DNA of 64,000 nucleotides from Stutzerimonas xanthomarina DSM 18231 (GCF_900129835.1 NZ_FQXA01000001.1:496001-560000); one strand, 5' to 3'; positions 36,968 through 46,422 are shown, numbered from the stretch's first letter. Notes: a model not told the origin generated them from the sequence alone. Program-made: numbers and translations.

Positions 36968-39394
36968 ATGCCATCGTTTTCACTGCTCCGCCCGAGCCTT
37001 CTGGCCGTTGCTATTGCCGTCACGCCGCTGCCACTTCTGGCCCAGACGCCCAACAGCGAATCGGCTATTGGCGAGGTCCGCGAGTACTCCCTGCCTGCCG
37101 CGCCTCTGGCCTCGACCTTGAACCGCATCGCCGCCGAAGCAGGACTGGTGCTCAGCATCGACCCGACGTTGACCCACGAGCGCATGGCCGAGCCGGTACA
37201 AGGACGCTTCAATGGTCAGGGTGCGTTGCACGAAGCGCTGCGAGGGACCGGGCTTGAGCTGCGCCAGAGCGCAGCGGGTAGCTACAGCGTGCAGCCTGCT
37301 GCGTCCAATGCAACGGCGCTGCCGGATGTGACCGTGACGGCAACCGAGGCGCTGGCCAACGGTGACGAAGAAAGCGGCTATCGCGCCAGCGCCGTACGAA
37401 ACGTCGGCGCCTTGGGAGGAATGGACCTTGAGGATGCGCCCTATTCGGTCACGGTGATTTCCTCGGAGCTGATGAACAACATTCAGGCCACCTCCAGCGA
37501 TGACATCTTCAAGCTCAGCCCGACTACACAGTTCACCTCCCCGACCAGCGCCGGCTACGCCAGCGCGGTGGCCATCCGCGGCTTCAGCGGCGTCGGCAAC
37601 CTGAGCATCGCCAATGACGGCCTGCGCTTCAGTAACGGCTACGATGGCGGCAACTTCATCGAGGAAATGGAGCGGCTTGAAATCCTCAGCGGCCTGTCCG
37701 GTTTCCTCTATGGTCCGGCCAGCCCCGGCGGACTGGTCAACTACGTGCTCAAGCGCCCCACTACCGAGCGCTACAACAGCGTGACCTATGGCACACCCGG
37801 CGGTGAGAACCAGTATCTGCACGGCGACTTCGGCGAACCGATCGACAGCGAAGGTCGCTTCGCCTACCGCGTCAACCTGCTCGCCCAGGATGGTGAAACT
37901 GCCATTGACGGCCAGGTCGAACGCCGCCACATGGCCAGCGTCGCGCTGGACTGGAATGTCAGCGACGATCTGCTCATCCAGTTCGATGCCTCGCACAAGC
38001 TCAGCGAGACGCGCGGCCTGACCAGCTACTGGTACTTTGAGGACCAGGCGTTTCGACCCGACGCCGATGACCTGAAGAACGACGAGCTTTACAGTCAGCG
38101 CTGGGCCTATAACGACAGCCGGCATGACCGCATCGGCAGCCGGTTCCACTGGCACCTGAATGATGTGTTCAGCTTGCGCGGCGCGCTGGGCTACAGCCAA
38201 TATACCAGCGAGTACGCCTACACCGGGCCGACGGTCGACTCGGCTGGCCTTTACACGCAGCCACTGTATGCCTTCGCCCCGGTAGAGACCGAAGAGACCT
38301 CCGGCAACCTGTTCCTTGATGCAGCCTTCGACACCGCCGGCATCGGCCACAAGATGACCCTTGGCTATCAGGGCAACATCGCCCGGGTGCGTTACAACAC
38401 CGATTACATCCCTTTCCCCGGCCCGCAATACGTGTCGGTCACACCCGCCGTGCCCTTCAGCGAGCAGCCGCAGGCAGCCAAACCAGCCTACGACCTGGGC
38501 GATGGTGATTACCATCTATCCAGCCGCACCCAGTCCGACAGTGTGCTGGTCGGCGATGTCATCACATTCAACGAACAGTGGTCGACGATCCTTGGCGTGA
38601 CCCACTCGCGCATCAAGACCTTTAGCGACAACTTCGTCTGGGTCGAGGCGTTCGGCAGCGCTCCGGCCATCGAGGATTACAGCGAAACCAAAACCTCGCC
38701 CAACGTTTCGCTCGTCTACAAACCGGTGGAGTGGCTGACCACTTACGCGACCTACATCGAAGGCCTGCAGACGGGCGGCGTGGCGCCAAGCGGCACCAAC
38801 AACGCCGGCCAGGCGTTGGCGCCGATCGTCAGCGAACAGTATGAGATTGGCGCGAAAGCCGAGCTCGGCGGTGCCCTGTTTACCGTCGCGCTGTTCGAAA
38901 TCGACAAACCCAACACCTTCAGAAACGCCGCCAACGTTTTCGTCCAAGACGGCATGCAGAACAACAAGGGTTTGGAATTCACCGTAACCGGCAACATCAG
39001 CCCGGCGTTGACACTGGTCGGCGGCGTTACCCTGCTAGATCCGGTCGTCGAAGACTCTGCCGTCGCCGCCAACGAGGGCAACCGTCCGACCGACGTCGCG
39101 CGGAGACTGGCCAAACTGTATGGCGAGTACTCAATTTTTGCCGTACCCGGCCTGACGCTCACAGGAGGCGCCTTCTATACCGGCGAGCAATACACCGACG
39201 AAGCCAACGACAACACCATTCCCTCGTTCACCACCTTCGACCTGGGCGGTCGCTATCGCGTCGCACTGGCGGATGAACGTGCGCTGACACTACGCGCCAA
39301 TCTGAGCAACCTGACCGACGAAGAATACTGGCTGAGCAGCCACTACCTTGGCGCGCCTCGCACCATCGAGCTTTCGGCGCAACTGGAGTTCTGA
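36968..39394 (+). CDS. TonB-dependent siderophore receptor with signalling domain
   Basis: Encodes 808 residues. It has a signal peptide (1-26), an STN signalling domain (about 45-115, LASTLNRIAAEAGLVLSIDPTLTHERM in part), a plug domain beginning near LEDAPYSVTVISSELM and containing AIRGFSGVGNLSI, and a barrel that ends in QLEF with terminal Phe. The STN domain lets it signal through FecR to FecI. It belongs to the siderophore-receptor class (FhuE/FpvA-like); the siderophore is unknown. GGGAG precedes the ATG. Confidence 0.93.
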   Translation: MPSFSLLRPSLLAVAIAVTPLPLLAQTPNSESAIGEVREYSLPAAPLASTLNRIAAEAGLVLSIDPTLTHERMAEPVQGRFNGQGALHEALRGTGLELRQSAAGSYSVQPAASNATALPDVTVTATEALANGDEESGYRASAVRNVGALGGMDLEDAPYSVTVISSELMNNIQATSSDDIFKLSPTTQFTSPTSAGYASAVAIRGFSGVGNLSIANDGLRFSNGYDGGNFIEEMERLEILSGLSGFLYGPASPGGLVNYVLKRPTTERYNSVTYGTPGGENQYLHGDFGEPIDSEGRFAYRVNLLAQDGETAIDGQVERRHMASVALDWNVSDDLLIQFDASHKLSETRGLTSYWYFEDQAFRPDADDLKNDELYSQRWAYNDSRHDRIGSRFHWHLNDVFSLRGALGYSQYTSEYAYTGPTVDSAGLYTQPLYAFAPVETEETSGNLFLDAAFDTAGIGHKMTLGYQGNIARVRYNTDYIPFPGPQYVSVTPAVPFSEQPQAAKPAYDLGDGDYHLSSRTQSDSVLVGDVITFNEQWSTILGVTHSRIKTFSDNFVWVEAFGSAPAIEDYSETKTSPNVSLVYKPVEWLTTYATYIEGLQTGGVAPSGTNNAGQALAPIVSEQYEIGAKAELGGALFTVALFEIDKPNTFRNAANVFVQDGMQNNKGLEFTVTGNISPALTLVGGVTLLDPVVEDSAVAANEGNRPTDVARRLAKLYGEYSIFAVPGLTLTGGAFYTGEQYTDEANDNTIPSFTTFDLGGRYRVALADERALTLRANLSNLTDEEYWLSSHYLGAPRTIELSAQLEF

Positions 39395-39410
39395 CTCAGC
39401 GCCAATTCAA

Positions 39411-39434
39411 GGCCGGCCTCTAGGCCGGCTTTTG
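39411..39434 (+). terminator. Terminator after the TonB receptor
   Basis: GCCGGCC and GGCCGGC arms with a 4-base loop are followed by TTTT, 17 bases after the receptor stop. The T-run is short, so some read-through into the PepSY gene is possible. Confidence 0.75.
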
Positions 39435-39453
39435 TCTTTACAGGATTTACCCG

Positions 39454-40578
39454 ATGCAAAGCAAAACCATCCGCCGCTGGTCCTTCGTCCATACCTGGGC
39501 CAGCCTGATTTGCACACTGTTTCTACTGTTGCTGGCGGTCACCGGATTACCGTTGATCTTCCACCACGAATTGGAGCATCTGCTTGGTGACGCTCCGGAG
39601 TTGCGCGAGATGGCGCCCGATACGCCGCATCTGGATCTGCAGCAACTGGTGACCGCCGCCGAGCGGCACCGCGAGGGCGAGGTGGTGCAGTATTTTGGCT
39701 GGGAAGCGGACGAGCCCAATGGCGTCGTGGCGATTACCGCGGCAACGGCGGGCACCGAACCGAACTCCTCCTATACCTTCATGCTCGATGCCCGCACCGG
39801 CGAAGCGGTTGAGATGCCCGCGGCCAACGGCGGCCTGATGATGTTTTTCCTGCGCATGCATGTGGACATGTTTGCGGGGTTGCCCGGCAAACTGTTCCTG
39901 GCCTTCATGGGTATTCTATTTGTCGTGGCGATCATTTCCGGCGTCGTGCTTTATGCGCCGTTCATGCGCCGTCTCGAGTTCGCTCAGGTCCGGCATGATC
40001 GCTCCAGTCGTACCCGTTGGCTGGACCTGCATAACCTGATCGGTGTAGTCACGCTCAGCTGGGCGCTGGTGGTTGGCATCACCGGTGTCGTCAGTGCCTG
40101 CGCAGACCTGCTAATCGAGGCTTGGCGTGCGGAGTCCCTGACAGCGATGCTCGAGCCCTACCGTGACGCGCCACCGCTGACGTCTCGTGCGCCCGCAAGC
40201 AGCCTTCTGGAAATTGCCGCTCAGGCGGCGCCCGGTATGCAGCCGGACTTCATTGCTTTTCCAGGCACTCGCTTTTCCAGTGAGCACCACTACTCCGTAT
40301 TCATGAATGGAAGCAGTCATCTGACTTCGCATCTGCTCACATCCGTGTTGATCGATGCGCAGACGTTGAACGTCACTGCTGTGGGCGAGCGGCCTTGGTA
40401 TATGGATGCGCTGGGCCTGTCACAACCCCTGCACTTCGGTGACTACGGCGGTCGGCCGATGCAGATCCTCTGGGCCATTCTCGACGTGCTGACGATCATC
40501 GTGCTGGGTAGCGGGTTGTATCTGTGGTGGGTTCGTCGTCGAGGAACGCAAACGGCCATGCGCGAGGTGGCCGCATGA
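39454..40578 (+). CDS. PepSY-associated membrane protein, putative ferric-siderophore reductase
   Basis: Encodes 374 residues with four hydrophobic helices: about 15-37, 143-168, 193-215 and 338-360. Conserved helix ends carry His (RRWSFVHTWASL, DLHNLIGVVTL, FLRMHVDM), as in PepSY-TM proteins that bind haem and reduce iron complexes at the inner membrane. Its location after a siderophore receptor supports a role in iron release. It overlaps the next small gene by 4 bases. Confidence 0.85.
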   Translation: MQSKTIRRWSFVHTWASLICTLFLLLLAVTGLPLIFHHELEHLLGDAPELREMAPDTPHLDLQQLVTAAERHREGEVVQYFGWEADEPNGVVAITAATAGTEPNSSYTFMLDARTGEAVEMPAANGGLMMFFLRMHVDMFAGLPGKLFLAFMGILFVVAIISGVVLYAPFMRRLEFAQVRHDRSSRTRWLDLHNLIGVVTLSWALVVGITGVVSACADLLIEAWRAESLTAMLEPYRDAPPLTSRAPASSLLEIAAQAAPGMQPDFIAFPGTRFSSEHHYSVFMNGSSHLTSHLLTSVLIDAQTLNVTAVGERPWYMDALGLSQPLHFGDYGGRPMQILWAILDVLTIIVLGSGLYLWWVRRRGTQTAMREVAA

Positions 40579-40781
40579 GCTGGCGAGAGTCGACCTTCAT
40601 TCTGCCTACGCTAATTGCCATGCTCGGCTTTGCCGGTCTCTTTGCTGCTTTGCTCGGTGATGGCTGGTGGGATGTGGCAGCCTGGCTTGGCCTCGGTCTA
40701 CCCGCGCTACTAAGCGCCTGGGCTCTGCCTCGTCGTAGAGACGCGGTTAGCGAAAAACCGAGCCCCCGTGCCGCGCGGTAG
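40575..40781 (+). CDS. Small two-helix membrane protein in the iron operon
   Basis: Encodes 68 residues from the ATG at 40575 (ATGA overlap with the PepSY gene). Two hydrophobic segments occupy about residues 8-28 and 31-50 and a basic tail follows. Small proteins of this kind often follow PepSY genes in iron-uptake operons. The function is unknown. Confidence 0.7.
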   Translation: MSWRESTFILPTLIAMLGFAGLFAALLGDGWWDVAAWLGLGLPALLSAWALPRRRDAVSEKPSPRAAR

Positions 40782-40943
40782 CAATGCGGGTTCTGCGGTG
40801 AGTAAATCGCTGAAAACAGCGCTCTGCGAGATGGGTTTTAGCTCAGGTGATAGCGTTGCGGTGTCCGCCACGCTTGGTAGTCGCTGCGAATCCCCAGGCT
40901 ACCTGTTGCGAGCGCACGTCCTGAGCCCGTAGCTTGATTCAGG

Positions 40944-40973
40944 CCGGTGCGCATCCGTTCAGATGCGCACCGG
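40944..40973. terminator. Strong hairpin between convergent genes
   Basis: Arms CCGGTGCGCAT and ATGCGCACCGG pair perfectly around an 8-base loop. There is no T-run on either strand, so it is a possible Rho-dependent stop or REP-like element rather than a standard terminator. The remaining gap (40782-41018) shows no gene. Confidence 0.5.
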
Positions 40974-41018
40974 CAACGCTGTCCACACCTGCAGAGCCGC
41001 AACTCCCACTTGTGAGAA

Positions 41019-41540
41019 CTACAGCTTTTCGCCAGCGCAGATGACCCGATAAAGCGGCGCATCAGCATCCAGCACAGTCATTGTCTCGAACTTCGCCTGG
41101 CCTGCCTCATTCAACCTGAACAGCGCCTTTTCATCGCAGAGCAACTGATGTGGGCCGCTCGTCACGGTGGACATCAGATGCTGTTTTTTGAATCGGTATA
41201 GAACGAAACGGGCAACGCGCCCCTCGCTCGTCTCTTCGACTTGCACATTGGCGCCGTCCAGTACCGTATAGCCCAGCGGCATCGGGAACATCATGGTCCA
41301 GGGCCGCCACAACATCTCGCCCTCCTCACTTGCAACGATCACAGAGCCTTCGGGCAACCGCGCTTGCTTGGTTTCAAACCAGGTGTATTCATAGTTGATG
41401 GTGTAGGCGAGCATGCCCAGCCCGGCGAATGCCGGGACGATCCACTTCGGCAGTTTCTTGCGAGACAGATTGCGCAGCAACAGCGCGATCCCCGCGCCTG
41501 CCAATGCGGCAACGATTGCTGCGATTAGATGCCAGAACAT
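41019..41540 (-). CDS. Membrane-anchored protein of unknown function
   Basis: Encodes 173 residues from the ATG at 41540 with AAGGAAG upstream. Two hydrophobic helices (about 3-22 and 32-50) flank a very basic loop (LSRKKLPKW), followed by a soluble domain of about 115 residues with MLWRPWTMMFPMPLGYTVLDG. I do not recognise a named domain. It lies downstream of the symporter genes but is separated from them by a terminator. Confidence 0.75.
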   Translation of the reverse strand: MFWHLIAAIVAALAGAGIALLLRNLSRKKLPKWIVPAFAGLGMLAYTINYEYTWFETKQARLPEGSVIVASEEGEMLWRPWTMMFPMPLGYTVLDGANVQVEETSEGRVARFVLYRFKKQHLMSTVTSGPHQLLCDEKALFRLNEAGQAKFETMTVLDADAPLYRVICAGEKL

Positions 41541-41553
41541 GTACTGCTTCCTT

Positions 41554-41590
41554 AAAAAAAATCGGGCTTCCAGATGGAAGCCCGATTTGT
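41554..41590 (-). terminator. Rho-independent terminator of the symporter operon
   Basis: On the minus strand, AATCGGGCTTCCA and TGGAAGCCCGATT form a long stem with a 2-base loop, followed by TTTTTT. It lies 44 bases past the symporter stop and would also work weakly in the other direction. Confidence 0.93.
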
Positions 41591-41633
41591 GCCTCAACCG
41601 CGGATCAGATGCAACATCTGACCTTTGGCTACA

Positions 41634-43403
41634 TTAGTGATCAAGCGCAACGCCAGCACCTTTCGGGGTACGAACGCTTTCGACCAGATCCTGAATCGCT
41701 TGCGGCGGGGCCTCGGTGGCCATCGACACAGCGTAGGCCACTGCGAAGTTGATGATCGCACCTACTGCACCGAAGGACAGCGGGGAGATGCCCAGCATCC
41801 AGTTGTCAGGCGTGTTGGCGAAGGACGCCGTGCCCGGGATGAAGAACCAGCCGAGGTACAGGAAGATGTAGACCAGTGTGGAACACAGACCCACGACCAT
41901 GCCTGCTACTGCGCCTTTGCTGTTCACCCGCTTGGAGAAGATACCCATCATCAGCGCCGGGAACAGGGACGCAGCGGCAATACCGAACGCCAATGCCACC
42001 ACCTGTGCCGCGAAGCCAGGCGGGTTAAGACCCAGCCAGGTTGCGAGAACGATCGCGCACGCCATCGAGATACGGGCAGCCATCATCTCGCCCTTCTCGC
42101 TGATCTTCGGATTGATGATGTTCTTGATCAAGTCATGACTGATTGCAGAGGAGATCGCCAACAACAGACCCGCAGCAGTCGAGAGCGCAGCTGCAATACC
42201 ACCCGCAGCGATCAGGCCGATGACCCAAGCTGGCAGGTTGGCAATTTCCGGGTTTGCCAGAACGATGATGTCGTTGTTAACGGTCAGCTCACTGCCATTC
42301 CAGCCACGCTCAGCAGCGGTCGGAGCGAAGTCAGCGTTAGCATCGTTGTACAGCTGAATACGACCATCGCTGTTTTTGTCAGCCCAAGAGATCAGGCCAG
42401 TCTCTTCCCAGGTTTTCATCCATTCCGGACGCTCTTCGAAGCGAATTGCTTCGGCCTGCGGACCTTCCGGATAAATAGTGTCAAGCAGGTTCAGGCGGGC
42501 CATTGCACCGACGGCTGGAGCAGTCAAATACAGCAGCGCGATGAACACCAGCGTCCAGCCAGCTGACCAGCGAGCGTCAGCAACCTTCGGTACGGTGAAG
42601 AAGCGAATGATAACGTGGGGTAGACCAGCAGTACCGATCATCAGGGACAGGGTGAACAGAACCATGTTCAGCTTGTTGTCGACGTCAGCAGTGTAGTCCT
42701 GGAAGCCCAGGTCATTTACTACGGCATCCAGCTTCTCCAGCAGGGGCATACCGGACTCGACGTGAGTACCGAACAGGCCGAACGCAGGAATCGGATTACC
42801 GGTCAGCTGCATGGCAATGAACACGGCAGGGATGGTGTAGGCGATGATCAGTACGACGTACTGAGCAACCTGCGTGTAGGTGATGCCCTTCATGCCGCCA
42901 AATACGGCGTAGCAGAACACGACACCTGCAGCGATCCAGATACCGGCGCTGTTGCTTACTTCCAGGAAGCGCGAGAACGCTACACCGGCACCGGACATCT
43001 GTCCGATTACGTAAGGTACGCAGATGAGAATCAGGCAAACAACAGCGACCAGGCGCGCGCCACGGCTGTAGAAGCGATCGCCGATAAAGTCAGGCACGGT
43101 GAACTTGCCGAACTTACGCAGGTACGGTGCCAGCAGCATGGCCAGCAGAACGTAGCCACCCGTCCAACCCATCAGATAGGTTGATGTGGCATAACCGCCG
43201 GAAGCGATGATACCCGCCATGGAAATGAAAGACGCCGCAGACATCCAGTCCGCCGCGGTCGCCATACCGTTTGTGACGGGATGAACGCCACCACCGGCGA
43301 CATAGAACTCTTTAGTCGATCCAGCACGGGCCCAATATGCGATACCGAAGTACAACGCAAAGGATGCGCCCACAAACAACATGTTGATCCAAAATTGACT
43401 CAT
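41634..43403 (-). CDS. Sodium:solute symporter large subunit (VC_2705 family, acetate-permease-like)
   Basis: Encodes 589 residues with about 13 helices. SSS-family motifs include GMATAADWMSAASFISMAG and VFCYAVFGGMKGITYTQVAQYVV. Between helices, residues 310-388 form a hydrophilic insertion that contains an EF-hand-like loop beginning at Asp342. The partner DUF4212 gene lies 6 bases upstream, which assigns it to the two-subunit VC_2705 type rather than the YjcH/ActP type. Acetate or another small organic acid is the likely substrate. Confidence 0.88.
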   Translation of the reverse strand: MSQFWINMLFVGASFALYFGIAYWARAGSTKEFYVAGGGVHPVTNGMATAADWMSAASFISMAGIIASGGYATSTYLMGWTGGYVLLAMLLAPYLRKFGKFTVPDFIGDRFYSRGARLVAVVCLILICVPYVIGQMSGAGVAFSRFLEVSNSAGIWIAAGVVFCYAVFGGMKGITYTQVAQYVVLIIAYTIPAVFIAMQLTGNPIPAFGLFGTHVESGMPLLEKLDAVVNDLGFQDYTADVDNKLNMVLFTLSLMIGTAGLPHVIIRFFTVPKVADARWSAGWTLVFIALLYLTAPAVGAMARLNLLDTIYPEGPQAEAIRFEERPEWMKTWEETGLISWADKNSDGRIQLYNDANADFAPTAAERGWNGSELTVNNDIIVLANPEIANLPAWVIGLIAAGGIAAALSTAAGLLLAISSAISHDLIKNIINPKISEKGEMMAARISMACAIVLATWLGLNPPGFAAQVVALAFGIAAASLFPALMMGIFSKRVNSKGAVAGMVVGLCSTLVYIFLYLGWFFIPGTASFANTPDNWMLGISPLSFGAVGAIINFAVAYAVSMATEAPPQAIQDLVESVRTPKGAGVALDH

Positions 43404-43409
43404 GCTGGC

Positions 43410-43673
43410 TTACTCCTCAACACCAAATTTCTGGTCCAGTTTGTTCATCCTCCACGCATAGAAGAAGATGATAACTAGAAACGTCAGAATGGATCCTTGT
43501 TGAGCAAACCAGAACCCCAAGTCCGACCCCCCAACCGCAATGCCGGAGAGCATTGGACGCAGGACTATGGCGAAGCCATATGAGACTAGAGCCCAAACTA
43601 TCAAGCTCCATGTTATGAGGCGAACATTCGCCTTCCAGTACGCATCAGCATTTGTTCTATCGGCGTCGGCCAT
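43410..43673 (-). CDS. DUF4212 symporter small subunit
   Basis: Encodes 87 residues with two hydrophobic helices (about 19-41 and 52-72). It starts WKANVRLITWSLIVWALVSYG and ends YAWRMNKLDQKFGVEE, the DUF4212 pattern. It is the obligate small partner of the VC_2705-type symporter downstream. GGAG lies 7 bases before the ATG. Confidence 0.92.
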   Translation of the reverse strand: MADADRTNADAYWKANVRLITWSLIVWALVSYGFAIVLRPMLSGIAVGGSDLGFWFAQQGSILTFLVIIFFYAWRMNKLDQKFGVEE

Positions 43674-44364
43674 GACGTTCTCCGTCTTATTTTTATTACG
43701 GGTGAAGGGAACTACATCGTGAATCTACCAAGGATGTGTTACAGAAAGATAGCCCCGACTTTAGTCTGACTGCCGCTAACGTCACATGCCGACTGAGCCT
43801 ATACAAAGCTGCAAGACCGCTGCATGGCAGGCCTTACTAAGGATCTGTATTCGTTGTAGACAGCGATGCGGAAGTGCGCCTGACTGTCCGCTCTTTCGCC
43901 CCATGGAGGCGTCGCTGCTTGGCTCCTGACGCCCGATGCCAGAGCGGATCCTGCCAACCCCTTTTTGACTTGTCGGTCACGAACAACCCGGAGTACAAGA
44001 ATGTGAGCTGCTGCGCTGGGACAACAGGTATTAGTTTCAAACTATCACCGCACGATCAAGTTAACTTTGGCGCATATAAATCACAGCTACTCGATGTGCG
44101 AGGATCAATAAACACTACCAACAACAGACATATCTAATTTCGACTGTTATAGCCCGACGCGTCGTTACTTAATCTCATGTTTAACAGCTCTAACTATCAA
44201 CGCCATCTCTCGGCAGACTTGCTATAAGAGCACTTGAACGAGACATGACAGGAGAAAGGGGTTGAGCGGCGCCAATACGATCCCGACAACCCTTTGCCGC
44301 ACGGCGTGACGGTGAGTGCGCTAGGAACTCACCTCACCCCAGCGCCGTTCGCGACCGGAGCCCC
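43674..44364. other. AT-richer intergenic stretch without a clear gene
   Basis: This 691-base gap lies upstream of the symporter operon and downstream of the protease gene. From about 43990 to 44230 it is clearly richer in A and T than its surroundings. Two short frames (43837-44040 minus, 43874-44137 plus) overlap each other, lack good ribosome sites and match nothing I recognise. The part near 43674-43800 should hold the symporter promoter. It may be the remnant of an acquired gene. Confidence 0.5.
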
Positions 44365-44883
44365 TCAACAGGTAGGTCGCCCTGCCGTGTACTTCTGCGC
44401 TGGGTCGATGGCGGCCTCAAGGTCGCGGATCGCCGTGGCGCCAATCAGCAAGGGGTAGCGGAAATGGCTGCGGTCGGTGAGGTTGACCTCCGCTTCGTGC
44501 AACCGATCACCGATGCACAGCTGCATTTCCACCACTGGCCGCTCAGCGACATCGGGGCCACGCTCGAGATCGGTGTCATCGTCGGGATCAGCCTCCTCTG
44601 CACGCGTCTTGATCTCAGCGATACGCGCCAGCGGGCGTTCATAGAAGGTGTCTCCAGCGCCTTCGACAGCCAGGCGGAATCGCACCCAGTCCTCACCATC
44701 GCGTTCGAACCGCTCGATGTCACGCGCTGACAGAGAGGCAGTCATCGCGCCGGTGTCCATCTTGGCTTTGAGGGTCTTGCCGAGGTCTTCGATCTTGATC
44801 TGCTCATAGCGGCCGAACAAGGTTGGCTCAGCAGCTACGGCGGGAAGGGTTAACGCGCTTAACAGCAACAACAAACGGGACAA
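44365..44883 (-). CDS. Periplasmic retropepsin-like (PF05618) aspartic protease
   Basis: Encodes 172 residues if it starts with TTG at 44883, which has CAGGAGG six bases upstream; an ATG at 44910 has no such site. From the TTG the protein has a signal peptide, SRLLLLLSALTLPAVAA. The conserved KMDTGAMTASL contains the catalytic DTGA, and ERPVVEMQLCIGDRLHEAEVNLTDRSHFRYPLLIG is typical of the family once named ATP-dependent zinc proteases, now seen as RloA-type retropepsins. It is monocistronic. Confidence 0.85.
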   Translation of the reverse strand: MSRLLLLLSALTLPAVAAEPTLFGRYEQIKIEDLGKTLKAKMDTGAMTASLSARDIERFERDGEDWVRFRLAVEGAGDTFYERPLARIAEIKTRAEEADPDDDTDLERGPDVAERPVVEMQLCIGDRLHEAEVNLTDRSHFRYPLLIGATAIRDLEAAIDPAQKYTAGRPTC

Positions 44884-45027
44884 AGCGGCCTCCTGAATCA
44901 GTATTGACATCAGTGGGACCGGCCGTCGCCACGATCCGTTCCGCCCGACTTAGCGGGCCACGGGCGTCACGCGTGAGAGTTGGTCGCCTGTTAGACTGCG
45001 CCTCACTTTTTCCAGCAGATCATTACC

Positions 45028-46407
45028 GTGCCCAGTTCAGCCTTCGCCACACTGCCCCTCAGCCCCGCAACGCTGGCCAACCTCGACGCGCTCGGCTATG
45101 CCGAAATGACGCCTATTCAGGCGCAAAGCTTGCCGGTCATGCTTAAAGGTATGGATCTTATCGCGCAGGCGAAGACCGGCAGCGGCAAGACCGCCGCCTT
45201 CGGTATTGCGCTGCTGGAGCCGATCAACCCACGTTACTTTGGCTGTCAGTCGCTGGTGCTGTGCCCGACCCGTGAGCTGGCCGATCAGGTTGCCAAGGAA
45301 CTGCGCCGACTGGCGCGCTCGGCAGACAACATCAAGATCCTGACGCTGTGCGGTGGCGTGTCCATCGGCCCGCAGATCGGTTCGCTGGAACACGGCGCGC
45401 ATGTGATCGTCGGCACGCCCGGGCGCGTTCAGGAGCATTTGAAAAAGGGCTCACTGAAACTCGACGGCCTGAACAAGCTGATCCTCGACGAAGCCGACCG
45501 CATGCTCGACATGGGCTTCTACGATGCGATTGCCGAGATCATCGAGCAGACCCCGACTAAGCGCCAGACCCTGCTGTTCTCGGCGACCTACCCCGCCGGC
45601 ATCAAGCAACTCGCATCGACCTTCATGCGCGATCCGCAACAGGTAAAAGTCGAAGCCCTGCATGATGACACCCAGATCGAGCAGCGCTTCTACGAGATCG
45701 ATCCGGAAGCGCGCATGCAGGCGGTTATTCGTGTTCTCGCCAGCTTCCGACCCGAGACCTGCGTGGCCTTCTGCTTTACCAAACAGCAATGCCACGAATT
45801 GGTCGACGCCCTCACCGAAAAAGGGATCTCTGCCATGGCGCTGAACGGCGACCTGGAGCAGCGTGACCGCGACCAGGTGCTGGCCATGTTCGCCAACCGC
45901 AGCCTGTCGGTGCTGGTCGCGACCGATGTCGCGGCCCGCGGACTGGATATCGACGCGCTGGACATGGTGATTAACGTCGAGCTGGCACGCGATTCCGAAA
46001 TTCATATTCACCGGGTTGGGCGTACCGGTCGCGCCGGCAAGAAAGGCATCGCCATCAGCCTCGTCGCCCCGGCTGAAGGCCATCGCGCCCAGGCCATCGA
46101 GGACCGGCAGAAAGCGCCGCTCAATTGGCAGCCCCTGAGCGATCTGAAAGTGCAGCCAGGCGAACCGCTGCAACCGCCGATGGTGACGCTGTGCATCGGC
46201 GCAGGCCGCAAGGACAAACTGCGCCCCGGCGACATCCTCGGTGCGCTGACAGGCGATGCGGGGATTCCCGGCAAGCAGGTGGGCAAGATCGCGATCTTCG
46301 ATTTTCAGGCGTTTGTTGCTGTCGAGCGCGACGTGGCCAAGCAGGCCCTGAATCGCCTCAACTCCGGAAAGATCAAAGGCCGCTCGCTGAAGGTCCGCAC
46401 GCTCTAG
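45028..46407 (+). CDS. dbpA: DEAD-box RNA helicase DbpA
   Basis: Encodes 459 residues starting with GTG at 45028; no strong ribosome site is visible. Motifs in order: Q motif MTPIQAQSLP, AKTGSGKTAAF, PTRELADQVA, TPGR, LDEADRMLD, SATYP, VATDVAARGLDID and HRVGRTGRAG. The C-terminal DbpA domain (about 380-459, LCIGAGRKDKLRPGDILGAL) binds hairpin 92 of 23S rRNA. It acts in assembly of the large ribosomal subunit. Confidence 0.95.
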   Translation: MPSSAFATLPLSPATLANLDALGYAEMTPIQAQSLPVMLKGMDLIAQAKTGSGKTAAFGIALLEPINPRYFGCQSLVLCPTRELADQVAKELRRLARSADNIKILTLCGGVSIGPQIGSLEHGAHVIVGTPGRVQEHLKKGSLKLDGLNKLILDEADRMLDMGFYDAIAEIIEQTPTKRQTLLFSATYPAGIKQLASTFMRDPQQVKVEALHDDTQIEQRFYEIDPEARMQAVIRVLASFRPETCVAFCFTKQQCHELVDALTEKGISAMALNGDLEQRDRDQVLAMFANRSLSVLVATDVAARGLDIDALDMVINVELARDSEIHIHRVGRTGRAGKKGIAISLVAPAEGHRAQAIEDRQKAPLNWQPLSDLKVQPGEPLQPPMVTLCIGAGRKDKLRPGDILGALTGDAGIPGKQVGKIAIFDFQAFVAVERDVAKQALNRLNSGKIKGRSLKVRTL

Positions 46408-46422
46408 TCGAAGCGGGAGAAA

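Noticed and set aside
36980..38515. Minus-strand frame (511 codons) over the TonB-dependent receptor
   Set aside because: The plus strand holds a complete receptor with signal peptide, plug and barrel; the antisense frame has no domain.
43837..44137. Two overlapping short frames in the AT-richer gap
   Set aside because: They lie on opposite strands, have no ribosome site or recognisable motif and were not called as genes.
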